A stretch of DNA of 64,000 nt from Paraconiothyrium sp. Pb-2020. Its lineage: Eukaryota; Ascomycota; Dothideomycetes; Pleosporales; Didymosphaeriaceae. Where the stretch lies: positions 3,596,001-3,660,000 of the forward strand of contig JAJUBI010000005.1 in assembly GCA_022419385.1 (NCBI GenBank). The letters are read 5' to 3'. Each line of letters opens with the position of its first letter. Position 1 is the stretch's first letter. The translations under genes were made by a program, and so were the position numbers. Below are positions 22,239 to 33,270 of the stretch, in pieces. The notes under the pieces are model-generated. The model did no database searches, was not told the DNA's origin, and worked only from the letters and a program-made list of their open reading frames with translations.

Positions 22239-25200
22239 CTATGCTTCAACGCTCTGTGACTGCGGACCCGTGAGGTGCGCCCTCGAGTGCTCTTCATCGG
22301 TGGGCGCACGTTGTGGACCCTCCTCAGAATGTTTGGGCGACTCCCGCTGAGACTCCTCTAGTATCTCGCTCATTTGAGACGCAGTGTCCGGGTCGCTCTC
22401 GTGGCCCTCCAGAGACTGCTTGTAGCTGGTAGGTGTGATCGTTTGCGAGGAGACATGTCGTTGCTTGCGAGCCTCGCTAGACGCAGGCAGTCGTGCGGCG
22501 TTCTCCATCGCAGTAGAAGCAAGCGCAGCCACAGCTCCCTCGCGCGCGGCCACAGCGCTGACACTGACGACACTACTACCCCGTTCGTCCGCAGAGCCGG
22601 CTTCTTCCATGGCCTCCTGCGCTTGCTTCCTAGTCTTGAGTCGCTCTTCTGCAGACGTGTTTTGCCAATCAGGGCCAAATTGGATGACAGAAGCTTTCTT
22701 CCCATGCACAGTAAAGCTTGCATGGGTGCGCGCTAGACCTTCTCCTTCTGATTCATTGCTCATGATGGTCGATGCAGAGTCTCTAGCTTTATGCCCACGG
22801 CGATGCGTAGAGTTACCATGCGACTCCCGCAGTGTGCGATGCAGACTCCTACGGACCTTGTTGCGTGATTCGGGCGATCCAGTCAATGCAGCTGGTGGTT
22901 GATCGGCTTCCGACTCGGAGTCATTGTCCAGGTGCAGTCCGTCAGTTGGTAGGTCGGGTGTTTTGGGCTCTGGCCTTTGAAAATCAACAGAAGGCCTCTG
23001 GCGATCGATCGAATGTGGTGGTGTAGTATACTGTGATCCAGCATCAGACGCGCCGTCGGAACTGATAGCCAACTCATCGGCGGTAGATATAGATGGACGG
23101 TGGTCGTTGGGGAAAAGCATAGGACTCTGGGCAATTGAGCTGGCTTTGGACGGTCGGTGTGCCGATAGTCGAGGGCTGAGATTGAGCGGAGGGAGAGTAT
23201 AAGGAACCGGCGTCACCTGGGGACTGGAGTGTGTGGTTTCTGGTGGCGTCCTAAACATGTCGTCCCCACCGAAATCTGAATTTCGTGAGGATTTGGTTTC
23301 CGGTCGAATGGATGTTGGCGAAAGCGGCGGTTTTGCATTGTTCGTCAGAGAACTCGTCTTCGAGCTGAGGCGCGCTAGGCTGCCAATCCTTGATGCCCTG
23401 GAAGATTTGTGATCAGACGCTTGGGATGTGGATGTAGCACGCTCGGTCGGTACCGGAGCACCGAGATGTGGGTGCTTCTCATCCTCCAAAACTTGTGCGA
23501 GGATATCTCGATGACACTTCATGCGCCATATCTCGATGCGAGCCCACTTGAGCTTGGCCGATAATCGTCCTGCTGCGTGTATGACAAGTTCCCGGGTCTT
23601 CGGCTGGATAGGTGCCAGGATTTGAAGATGCCGAGCGTCCCTCAATCGGCCTTCTAGCTGTCTTATTGCTTCGGTGAGTCGCTCTTCGGATTCTGAGATG
23701 CGGGTTTGCATCAGATCTTTCCGCGCTTGACGCATCTGTGCTTGAAGCTCCTTGTCGATGGCTCCACTGCGGTGCGTCACTTCTCCAGTCGGCGAGGTCA
23801 GTGTCTTTGTTGATGCCGAGGATTCACCGCGCCGAATCGCCCGGTTTCTTTGACCTTCATAGAGGTCCCCTTGCAGCCCGCGCGGCCTTACACCAAGTGT
23901 CTCGTGGGCAGCAGTGTAGTTGAGCATTGCCAGCCAGTCATTCAAGTCCTTCTCGCTATCCGCAAGAAACGTTTCTTCGCCAACCCTTGAGAACATTACA
24001 AACGAGTTCTTGTGTTTTTTGTATGTATTGTCCACGAGCGCGACGGCACCATCCATCGGAATCATGTGGTCTTGCTTGAACTCTTGCAGAGGCGGTTGAA
24101 AATGTACTGGGCTCGTGTCGCCCTGCTTCTCATGCTGCTCGTGCTGGTGCATCAGATTCTTGGCCCAGCTAGAGTTCCGGAATAATGAAAGACCTGAGCG
24201 AGTCAAGATAGCGCCCCATTCCTGCCAAGGTGACCTAGTTTTCTTTCGCTTGTTATCCTTCCTCCACAGGACCCCAACCTTGGTGACGGGCATCTCGACA
24301 ATACCAACCGAGCTCTCTTGCGGGTTGTCCTGGCTGTCTTGAGACATAAAAGCTTCCGGTCTGGACCGAGAGGATACAATCTGAATGATACCGAACCTCG
24401 AGAATGACCTCCAGAGAGTCTTAGTATCTAGCGTAGGTGCGGTTCCGAGATAATTGTATGGATCATCTAGATTCATCACGTCTTTGATGTTTGGCCGGAG
24501 AACGTCCAGCTTGCCCTCGAAAATTAGAGTATATGGATCGATGGGCTCGCGGGCAGCCTTTCTCGCTGGGTCGTTCATGGGACCCTTCAAGACGGCGGTT
24601 CGTTTGCTTCGTTTCGAAGAAATTGTTTTCAGATCAACGTCATCTTCAATGTGGATGAATGGGGTGTACACAACATTGTCGTAAATGCATCCAAGCACGT
24701 CTTCCGAAACACCATCGCAAGATGAGTTCTTAATGTAATCACCTCTTTGCATCTTGCGCTTGTTATTTTTGTTAAAGAAATCGGTATGCAGGATGATGAC
24801 GGAGAACGAGATGAAATAAGCCTTGTCTACGCTCAGTTAGCGAGCAGAGCTCACCGGATGGTGTATTGCACATACCTGGATTGATATATATCCCGGGGTT
24901 GCATTCGTGGTAGCGGTCGGAGAAACCCTGTAGGACACGATCGATTTGCTGTGTTTCCTTTGGAAGTTCGACCTGCATGAGTAGCTTCCGAATAGCCATG
25001 TCGATCGGATCTCCAAAGAAGGCAAACTTCCGCATGTAACTCCGCAGAACCGCGAGCAGAAACGGATCTTCAGTTTTCGTCAAATAGGCAGCCATCGCGC
25101 TCTTGCCAATGTTGTTCTCCTCCATGCGCTCCAAATAATGACCCGGTGTCTCGCCTTCCTCTCGTTCCGGCATGACCAATGCTTCGCGGCTGATGTTGAA

Positions 25201-26679
25201 TGAATTCTGATGGGACATGAAACCGGGGGTGCCTACACCACCGTGAGCGGGAGAACCATGACGGGGCGAATGCGGTTCGGAATTCTGACGAAATCTTGAG
25301 CTGAGCCCGAAAAGATTGCTGAAGCTGCTCCTCCCCGCTGTGGACGTCGAGTTCCTTCCGCTGGTAGCATAGGGCGGTGTAGGGGGTGGATCGTCATCGG
25401 ATAGGCCACCTAGCGAACCCATAGTGGACGAGCGGCCCCGCAGACCCAAAATTTTTGGTCTGGGCGCATGGGGCGAGGAGCGAGCAGAATGAATGGATCT
25501 TTGAGAGTCGTTGCGGAGGAGCGCACCTGCTTGAGGTGAGGACAGATTCATGTTCGCAGCAGTCAAAGCCACTTGCGACGGGGAAGGCATCGGTGATGCT
25601 CTCGATCCATTCTCCAGATGATGGCGGTCATGGATGGCGGTAAGAGGAGGGCTTTCCGCGCCGGGAGAATGGTGAGCAGAACCGCTGCTGATGCCGCTTG
25701 TTGACGCACGTGGTGTCGCTGGTGCAGTATCAGGGAACTCGGGAGGGGTGATCTTCATAGGTAGAGGAAATAACGATGCTTGCTGTTTCTTGCGGCCAAA
25801 GAAACTACGGCCAGAATGTAACTTGGGCGTGCGCCGCGGCTTTGGGGTGTTTTCAAACGAGACATGGCCGGTTGAGCTGCCGTCGGATCGGGAGGAGTCT
25901 GATTGCCGTGGAACAGGAAGCGACAGCGAAGACTTGCCTTCCGCATCTTCGTGAGCAGATTCAGCAAGCGTGTCCGGCCGCTGGTTAGTGGACAAGCGCC
26001 CCGGCTCCTCGACCAGATTGTCCTTGCTCTTCCCAAAACCAAATGCCGACCTCTTCACGTCCATGCTGCTCTTTTTGTCCCCCGACTTCCGCAGAATGCC
26101 GGGCCTGTCCACGGAACTTGGGTCGAATGAGCGTCTGCGCAAGCTCAACTGCTGGAGCCGACCGCGCTTTTTGGGCGCCTGCTCCGCCTGCTCCTCGGAT
26201 ATAATCATGGTTGGTGCGGTGGTGATGATGGCGGGAGCTGCAGGAACATGTGTCAGTACTGGCTGCAATCGCACTGCGTCACGGTGATACACACTGTTGG
26301 AAGCATTCGCGGGCACTGCTGGAACGGGCGGCGCGTCCTCTGCAGCTTGCTCCTTCGCGCGCGTGGACAATTGCGAATCGGAGGCGTGGCGGAAGCGCAT
26401 CAGACTGAAGCGGCGGGTCAAGGGCGTGGGTTCCTGCACGGGCGGCGTGGGCGGGCGGTTCTCATCGTTGGCTGACCACGACTCCCGCGGCTCGTCGACA
26501 CGGCTGCTCGACTGCGGGCGGGCGCCGCCGTCCTCGGAGGCAGCATGGCGCGCATCTCCCAGGTACTCTGCCGACTTGTTCAGCTTATCCCCCCGCTTGA
26601 AGAGGCCGGCGGGATCGAGGGTGCTCCGGCGCTTGAGGTCCTTTTCGCTGCGGTTGGGTCGGAGGGGGCGCAGAGGCAT
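22239..26679 (-). CDS. Sec7-PH domain ARF guanine-nucleotide exchange factor
   Basis: Two exons (26679-24876 and 24826-22239) give about 1463 residues. The first 500 residues are low-complexity Ser/Pro/Arg-rich sequence. The Sec7 domain runs about 500-690 and includes GKSAMAAYLTK, the glutamate-finger loop VELPKETQQIDRVL, and FSVIILHTDFFNKNNKRKM across the intron. A PH domain follows at about 780-915 (VGVLWRKDNKRKK to DWLAMLNYTA), then a predicted coiled coil of about 60-80 residues and a long disordered tail. This is the architecture of the fungal Syt1-like exchange factors that load GTP on ARF/ARL GTPases at Golgi or endosomes. Which ARF it serves cannot be read from the sequence. Confidence 0.92.
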
Positions 26680-27169
26680 TGCTGGAGCGGTCCTAACAGC
26701 TCATGTACGCAGGCATGCGGCGTGCAGCGCTGGACATGGCACACGGATTCTTGGAACGAGGGTCGGGGATGCGGACGGAAGAGGGTGGATGCGGTGCGGT
26801 GCAGTAAGGCTGAGCGCGATGGATCAGCCCAGGGCAAGATTACGGCCGGGCGGCGCGGACGAGTCACGGTCGCTGCGATGAGGCAGCCCACGGATGCAGC
26901 GTGTGAATTTGGCACCCTGAGGGGTTGTTTACAGCTAGAGATGTAGCAATGTGGTCGGCAGCTGATGTGTCTATGAACGGCGCGGCCCTATCCCACGGCC
27001 CACGTTCCACCCGCCTGGGATGCGCCGCCAAGAGCCTCAGGCAGCTACCGACAGCGCGCCATCCACCGGCCCAGGCACGCGACATGCTCTTCACCATCGT
27101 CGCCAGCAGGCGCATTGTCGTCTGAACTATTGCACTGTTTCTTTGGTCGTCGTCCCTCATTTCCCTACC
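26680..27169. promoter_or_regulatory. Divergent promoter of Sec7-PH gene and ECM14
   Basis: About 490 bp of GC-rich sequence separate the two divergent start codons. Open frames here are by-products of the high GC. No specific element was recognised. Confidence 0.4.
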
Positions 27170-28881
27170 ATGCGCCGGCCCACTTTCGCCGTCTTGAGCC
27201 TGCTGCTCCTCTGTCCCTCGCTCATCGCCGCCGCCCCGCACGAATCGATACCGAGCGACCACGCTCCAAGCTACGGCCCGCGGCCATGGCGGAAGCTCTC
27301 AGATGCCATCATTAGGAAGGTTTGGGGCCTGGAAGACCCACAGAAGAGCTTGGGTGCAGATGCTGGAGCTGCGAGAGGGACACCCGGCCGTTCACTGGTT
27401 GCGCGATACGGCGAGGACATCGTGTTGCGCTTTACCATCACCACACCGGACGAGGCATTGGCTCTCGCCGAAGCCGCGGATATCCTGTTTCTAGATGTGT
27501 GGGAGTTCAATTCAGACTGGGTCGACATCAGAATGGCCAAGGATGTGGTATGTTGTTCTCGCCCTACTCAATTGCTGCCTGTTAATATCACCAGTTGCCT
27601 TCCTTGCTTGGTCTCCTCCCAACCTCTCTCCAGAAGGCCCACGTCCCTCTCATGCAAGACCTCGATCTCGCCCAAGCCATTTTCTCCTCTTATCCATCAC
27701 CGTCCGGAACCCAATCACACAATGACGATCACTCATATTCGCCGAACCTCAAGCCCTCACCCCGCTTGGGAGGCAAAGGCCATCCTTTCTTCCAAGACTA
27801 CCAACCCCTCTCAGTCATTACTCCCTGGATGAGCCTCATGGCATCCATGTTCACCACCCACGTCCGCCACATCAATGTCGGTGTCAGCTACGAAGGCCGC
27901 GACATCCCCGCCCTCCGCGTCGGCGTCCACCCCACCAACGCCCAGCAAAGAGTCCTCCCTCGCCGCACCGTCCTCGTCGCCGGCGGCTCCCATGCCCGCG
28001 AATGGATCTCAACCTCCACGGTAAACTACCTCGCCTGGACACTCATCAACTCCTACGGCAAAGATCGCGAAATCACCCGCCTCCTCGAGCAATTCGACTT
28101 CGTTTTCGTCCCCACGCTGAACCCAGACGGCTACGTCCACACCTGGGAGGTCGACCGCCTGTGGCGTAAAAACCGCCAGCCTACCTCTCTCCGTTTCTGC
28201 AAGGGCGTCGACCTCGACCGGAGCTACGCCTTCCAGTGGGACGGCGACTCCAAGCCTACGAACCCCTGCTCTGAATCTTTCCCCGGTGATACGCCCTTCG
28301 CCGGAGTCGAGGCCCAGCAATTTGCCGACTGGGCGAAGAACGAAACGGATAACAACAACGTGGAGTTCGTTGGTTTTCTGGATCTGCACAGTTACAGCCA
28401 GCAGATCCTGTATCCCTACTCTTACACCTGCGACGAGGAGCCTCCCAGCATCGAAGACCTCGAGGAACTCGCCATGGGACTGGGCAAAGCCATTCGCACG
28501 TCCCGCAAGGGGCACGCCTACAAGGTCACCTCTGCGTGCGAGGGCAATGTTGCTTTCGCCAAAGGCGGAAAGAAAATCTTCCCGCGCATCGAATCCGCCG
28601 GCGGTAGTGCGCTGGACTGGTTCTACCACGAACTCAAGGTCAAATACAGTTTCCAGATCAAGCTGCGGGATACGGGGAGTTATGGGTTTTTGCTGCCCAA
28701 AGATAATATCGTGCCCACGGGGAATGAGGTCCTCGAGGCGGTGCTGTATTTGGGAAGGTTCATGTTGGGGGAGGTCGGCATACTGGATCAGGCGCCGAAC
28801 GCTGAAGATGTGTTAATGAAGGGGAGGGAGAGTGTGGAGAAGGAAGCGGTTGAGGAGGGAGAGGAGCAGATTGAGCTGTAA
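27170..28881 (+). CDS. ECM14: Ecm14-type pseudo-metallocarboxypeptidase (M14)
   Basis: Exons 27170-27547 and 27595-28881 give about 554 residues. A signal peptide (about 1-21) and a propeptide precede the M14 domain at about 200-530. The zinc ligands are present: GGSHAREW (H259, E262) and FLDLHSYSQ, with substrate-binding residues in NPDGY and RLWRKNR. The catalytic glutamate of active carboxypeptidases, normally in ELRDTG, is lysine here (QIKLRDTG, about K482). The same replacement defines the Ecm14 family, which is regarded as secreted pseudopeptidases involved in cell-wall or extracellular-matrix processes. Length is slightly below the usual fungal Ecm14. Confidence 0.92.
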
Positions 28882-29033
28882 GCTATTTGAATGAGGTAGC
28901 GTTTTTGCGGTTTATATTTCTTGATACCACGTCCGTTCATCGGTCTTAATACCATTACTTCACATTATTCAATTTGCTGCACGTGACTGCTCCGAAAGCA
29001 TGGAGGTCATGAGAGGGGTCGTGATACTGATCT
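28882..29033. terminator. ECM14 3' region
   Basis: A short AT-rich stretch follows the ECM14 stop and leads directly into the repeat array. No specific signal was identified beyond TATA/AATA-rich sequence. Confidence 0.3.
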
Positions 29034-29065
29034 TTGCGTCATCTGAACGCGCTCCGACACGGCTG

Positions 29066-29123
29066 TCATGTATATAAACCCTCTTCTGCGGTCCCTCCCT
29101 GCGGTTCTACATTTTCTCGCTGG
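29066..29123 (+). promoter_or_regulatory. Array leader block 1
   Basis: TATATAAA at 29071, then a pyrimidine-rich block at about 29109 ending CTCGCTGG. It is similar in order and spacing to four further copies in the array. Promoter function is inferred. Confidence 0.45.
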
Positions 29124-29644
29124 CGGGTGGGACCAGAAAAGGTCTTCAACCCCCGGCATGGGCCTGGTGTGCGGGGACTAAAATGGAGGCGAGGACGCCA
29201 TCATGGTTTTGGCGGGCGAGGACCACAGCGAAGCGTAGAGGAATATCATGGGTGCGGAGCGTGGCGGGAGGACTAAAATCATACCGCGAACACCATGATG
29301 GCGCGTCAAAAAGCTACCAGCCCTAAAATCAATGAGTGCGGCGGCCTGGTACCAAAGAGAACATGATTACCTTCTATTTGGAATCTAGAGCAAGCGGACT
29401 CCAAGAACGTGGCAACTCAATCGATGAGACTCGGTTTGCGAAGAACAAAATCATGGTTCCATAGATTGATGCGAGCCGGTGTGTGTGGACCTCAAAAGCC
29501 GAGATAGCGCTGCATGTTCTTGTCTCAAGTGTTTGAACAACGCGACACTGTGGGTGTGTCAAGCTGAGCTCAAGAGATGGTTGATGCCTTCTATGGGGGA
29601 GTGAGCAGCGTCTCTGCCGTCTGAACGCCTTTCGATACGGTGGG

Positions 29645-29710
29645 CATGGATATAAACGCCTTCGTTCTCCAACGGTCTTCCTTTTCTTCACACTACTCTT
29701 CCCAGTGGAT
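29645..29710 (+). promoter_or_regulatory. Array leader block 2
   Basis: ATATAAAC at 29650 and, 31 nt later, CTTTTCTTCACACTACTCTT. The upstream TCTGAACGC string also matches the sequence preceding leader block 1, so the duplicated unit extends upstream of the TATA-like box. Confidence 0.5.
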
Positions 29711-30215
29711 GGGGACTTAAATCGAGTTGGATGATGTCCATGCGTGTGCCGCGTGCACTGAAACAATTACACAAACACCTATGGGAGCCGGTTTGTGGAG
29801 TGACCAAAAACGACACGGGCTCACTGCATATGGTTGTGCCGGGATCGAGGGACTGAAACCACTACGCTTCTGACTGATGGGAGTGTGTTCGTGCGGGACT
29901 AAAATAATATCCACTCCAACTTATGGGAGTGCGTTTGTGGCACAACTATAAACACCCTGATCCTGGCGCCCTATCCTGTCTTGAAGCGGCGCGCCCGGTA
30001 CGATGCGTGCAGCGTCCTTGGGCAAAAAAACTGCTTGAATGATATCACATGGGTTTGAGCTTGGGCGGAGGACTAAAACACCGGCATTGCTGGCAGATGA
30101 CCTGTCCAAAAGACCACAACATAGGCGACATGGTTGGAGGATATCTGAGGTCAGTGTTACGGCTCACGAGTCTACGAGAAACTTCACTACGGTTTGATGG
30201 TGTTGTGATACAAGG

Positions 30216-30285
30216 ATCTGGTATATAATCGCACTCAATCTCTTGCACAACTTTTCTTTACACTACTTCGTACCTTCGCTGGTAG
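30216..30285 (+). promoter_or_regulatory. Array leader block 3
   Basis: TATATAAT at 30222 and, 29 nt later, CTTTTCTTTACACTACTTCG. This copy precedes the only long intact repeat frame (ATG at 30312). Confidence 0.5.
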
Positions 30286-30311
30286 ATATAAAAGTTCGAT
30301 GACTTGATAAC

Positions 30312-30617
30312 ATGGGGGTGGGGGGTGGGACTAAAATCACCTTAAAAAAGAGGTTTATGGGAGTCGGCGTGCGGGGACTAAAAATCCAGCTACTACGCAT
30401 AATGGGTCGGCGGACGCGTCGGATGCAGACTATTGTTCGAATGATCCAAGGAGGCGTAAGTGTCGGTGACTTAAATCGCAACCCTACTCCAAAATGCTCT
30501 GTCTCGCACAAGGAGGTTGGAGAGGCTTACATGCGTGTGCGATGTGTGGACAAAGATCGCTCAATGGAAAATCATGGGCATGTACAGCTCTCCCTAGGTA
30601 TCTACGTTTTCGCTTAG
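30312..30617 (+). CDS. Candidate repeat-peptide gene in the array
   Basis: This 101-codon frame starts at an ATG about 60 nt downstream of leader block 3 and stops about 60 nt before leader block 4, so it fills one complete unit of the array. It reads seven repeats in one frame, beginning at residues 1, 16, 31, 46, 61, 74 and 88: for example MGVGGGTKITLKKRF, then MGVGVRGLKIQLLRI, then MGRRTRRMQTIVRMI. There is no obvious signal peptide, and several repeats carry dibasic pairs (KKR, RR). A second ATG upstream (about 30299) leads at once to stops. No known family was recognised. It may be the last intact member of a decaying repeat-peptide family, or chance openness in a non-coding array. Confidence 0.35.
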   Translation: MGVGGGTKITLKKRFMGVGVRGLKIQLLRIMGRRTRRMQTIVRMIQGGVSVGDLNRNPTPKCSVSHKEVGEAYMRVRCVDKDRSMENHGHVQLSLGIYVFA

Positions 30618-30669
30618 GCTTTTGCAGAAGCTTGCGACCAAAGGCGTCTATCAACATGATTCGCACGTA

Positions 30670-30736
30670 TACCTGTGTATAAAACGCTCGGGTCTGGTCG
30701 CACGGTTCTTTTTCTTCACGCTACTCTTCCCGCTGG
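30670..30736 (+). promoter_or_regulatory. Array leader block 4
   Basis: GTATAAAAC at 30677 and, 29 nt later, TTCTTTTTCTTCACGCTACT followed by CTTCCCGCTGG. This is the closest match to leader block 2. Confidence 0.5.
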
Positions 30737-31404
30737 GCGAGGAGTAAAACTTCTAAAAAATGAGGTGAAGGTATTGGTGCGGTTATCAAGAAGTATACAG
30801 CCTACCGTTTGATGGGAGTCGGTGTGGGGACTAAAAGGCTCCATGAACGGTCTATGGGAATCCGCGTGTCGAGACTAGAGCGCTGCAGCAATGTCACGTA
30901 AAGCTCGACGTGCGTGGCAAGACAAAAGTCCGCGTACTTTTGATAGCACTATCTCGAAGGCTCGAATATCGGTCAGCGTGCGTGGATTGGTGGGTGGTGT
31001 AAACTCCGACCGCCATGATACCTTCAAGAGAAAATACGCATGTATGAAGCACTCTTATGCAATATTCACCCTGTACATTAACTCTCACTTTCACTTTGAG
31101 CGGGACTGAAACCTTGTGCGGCACTGATCATGGAAATTTCGCATGGACTAAAAATTGTCCACCTATTCCTATGGTGTTCGTGTGTGCGGACTAAAACTTC
31201 CGATGTTCCATACGATGGGTTCCTCAGTGCGGAGGCTTCAAAAACGATCTACGGGAGTCATGCCTCAGATCAAACAGAAACCCGAGGGAAGTTTGGCACA
31301 ATTCCCGTTCCGAAAACTCCAGAATAGATCTACATAAGCGGATCGGTGGGGAGCTGTGTAAGTTGGCCACGGGATGTCCATTCCGATGCGTTTCGGTATA
31401 CTGA

Positions 31405-31482
31405 TGGCACATATAGTATCGACCCCTTCAACTATTCTTCTACATTTTTTCTTTGTGCACGCTGTTTCTTAACTTCCGCGGT
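31405..31482 (+). promoter_or_regulatory. Array leader block 5
   Basis: ATATAGTATC at 31411 and, 33 nt later, a T/C-rich block (ATTTTTTCTTTGTGCACGCT) followed by CTTCCGCGGTAGATACTAAAA. This is the most diverged of the five copies. Confidence 0.35.
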
Positions 31483-31640
31483 AGATACTAAAAAGATCGA
31501 TCCCACATTAGTGGGATTGGCGTGTCTCAAAAACTCCCAACAAACATGACATAGGAGTGTGTAGACGTGTGAGGGACTGAAGGATAGCTCCCAATTGACC
31601 ATGGGGGGAATTTCCTGGGATGGAATCGAGACGCCAGAGA

Positions 31641-32004
31641 CATAGAAGCAGGAGTCTTTGTGCTTGCGGAGACCAAACACAAAAGCGATCATCATCATTG
31701 CTAGTCTATGACGCTTGGAATCATGGGTACGCCCTATGCCCAAAGTCACATATCATCTTGGTATGGTTTTAAAGTTGCTATACTAGTAAAGAAAACATGT
31801 AGTAGTCTTAGTAGATATAGGAGCTATCATAGACAACTGTCGAGTCAACTCCGCCGTCGTAAATAGACCAAGAGTAAGTTGTTATTAGCAATGTTGTGCT
31901 TCCAAAAGTCTTGCAAGATGGGCAACACATGTGGAACGTCGGACTGTAGCTAGCTTGCAGGAATAGTACAAAACGTGAGAAATCGAAACACAAGACGGTA
32001 AGTA
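31641..32004. other. 3' flank between array and DUF6594 gene
   Basis: No gene recognised. The array motif fades after about 31.6 kb. Confidence 0.35.
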
Positions 32005-33270
32005 TTAAAGGCTTCCTGGACCTTGACCATTATTGAAATTGCTGATAAAGACCACAAGCACTGCGCAGTAGGCTGCGCTGGCAGCGAACAGTTCATGCCT
32101 TTTGGCTTTTGTGAGAAGAGACATGGCTGCAGAGAAAAGAAGCGTAAACACGACAAGTATGCCAACTGCATCAAGAGTAGAATCACGATTTCCAATGGAG
32201 GTCAGGTTATACATCGCAACAACAGGAAGAATGAGCAGAATGAAGATGATGAACGTGATAACAAGTCCGACCAGTTTCTCAATGCGATGGTGAGAATAGA
32301 AGAAGACATGCTTGTCGTCGGTCTTTTCGCGAAGCTCCTTGGTCGCAAAAAGCCACTGCATGTTGATCAGTGCCGGTGGACTCTGTTTGAGGGGTGGGTG
32401 ACTCACATGCAAAGGCTTGCAGTGCAATTTTCGAATGCAGGTTTCCACAAAACCATCGAAGCCCGACCATTCTCGACCTTGTCGTAACGAAACAAGGTCT
32501 TCTCTACGCTTTATGAACCGTTCCTCACGTTCGTAGTTGAGGGGCTTCTTATTCTGATACCATATGCGGAAGCTGCGATAGTCGCGATTCGATGGTCGTT
32601 GGAAAGTGTTAAGGTCTCGTGCTTTCGCCAAGATCTCATCTGATGAAACCGTTAGCAATGAAATCAAGACTATTTTGGATCACGCGGTAGTGTACCGTAG
32701 TTGACAAGCTTGTTTCGGATTGTTTCTAGCAAGAGTGCACGCGGACTTGGAAGCCCCCCCTCCTTGTAGTACTTCAAGTCATCTTTACGCGACCTCAATC
32801 GCTCCTCGCCTTCATTCTCAAGATCAATATCTTCAAGTTGCTCTTCTAAGCAGCGAAGCTCGTCCTGTAGATCTAGTATGACCCGGGAATGCAGGTAGTC
32901 GAAACTCCGGTAGATTGACCAGCTAGGCTCGCTAGACTGGAAAGCTGCTTGTTGAGGATAGCCTAGCGGATACTCTTGCACTACGGAGTTTTAGTCAAGT
33001 TACACAAGGCTGGGTAGAGTGGTGAAGCTCACATGGTACTGTGATGGTTTCACTTATGTTCCTCTCGAGCTCTGCACGCGAAGGTAAAGAGGCTGATTAT
33101 GGTTAGCACAAGGCAGAAGCAATCAAAGCTCCGCTGGAAGACGAACGAGACACAGCCTGGCCATTCAATGTTGTAGTGCGGCTATCGATGTCGATAATGG
33201 CGTCGCCGGTGCCTTCATAGTAGGTGGATTCGTATTTCTCGGAGATGGCGGAAGAAGTGCTAGGCGACAT
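32005..33270 (-). CDS. DUF6594 membrane protein
   Basis: Minus-strand exons end 32639-32005 and 32980-32684. A further exon near 33090-33035 and a first exon from an ATG at 33270 complete it, but the first donor site is uncertain. The intron before the last exon has a GCTAAC branch site. The N-terminal half is charged and coiled-coil-like (DLQDELRCLEEQLEDIDLE). The C-terminal part has the family signature: HVFFYSHHRIEKLVGL, then three hydrophobic segments starting VITFIIFILLILPVVAMYNL and separated by short polar turns. DUF6594 proteins are common and highly variable in Pezizomycotina, often near HET or NLR-type genes; function is unknown. It converges on the repeat array. Confidence 0.72.

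Larger units (their letters stand above)
29034..31640 (+). repeat. Diverged tandem array of ~45-nt monomers with 15-codon phase
   Basis: The array contains nine copies of GGACTAAAA and ten of ACTAAAA between 29.1 and 31.5 kb, all on the + strand, plus variants ending ACTGAAA or ACTTAAA. By eye the monomer is roughly YATGGGAGTCGGTGTG followed by CGGGGACTAAAATC and a variable 10-18 nt. Starts at 29157, 29202 and 29247; at 29781, 29829, 29877 and 29922; at 30312, 30357, 30402 and 30447; at 30812 and 30854; and at 31170 and 31215 are spaced 45, 48 or 42 nt, always divisible by three. In that phase the monomer reads M/H/Y-G-V-G-V-R-G-L-K plus about six variable residues. Stops and frameshifts interrupt most of the array. 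A larger period of about 455-734 nt is marked by a repeated TATA-plus-pyrimidine block. Confidence 0.75.

Noticed and set aside
30356..30384. Hairpin (AGTC...GACT) in the monomer as a structured RNA
   Set aside because: The 4-bp stem is found in only two or three monomers and is lost without compensating changes in the others.
29157..31300. CRISPR-like repeat-spacer array
   Set aside because: Constant and variable parts alternate, but the repeats are strongly diverged, spacing keeps a codon phase, the genome is fungal and no cas gene is present. A coding or former coding minisatellite explains it better.
29157..31300. Box C/D snoRNA cluster
   Set aside because: ATGATGG strings resemble C boxes, but there are no consistently placed CTGA D boxes or terminal stems.
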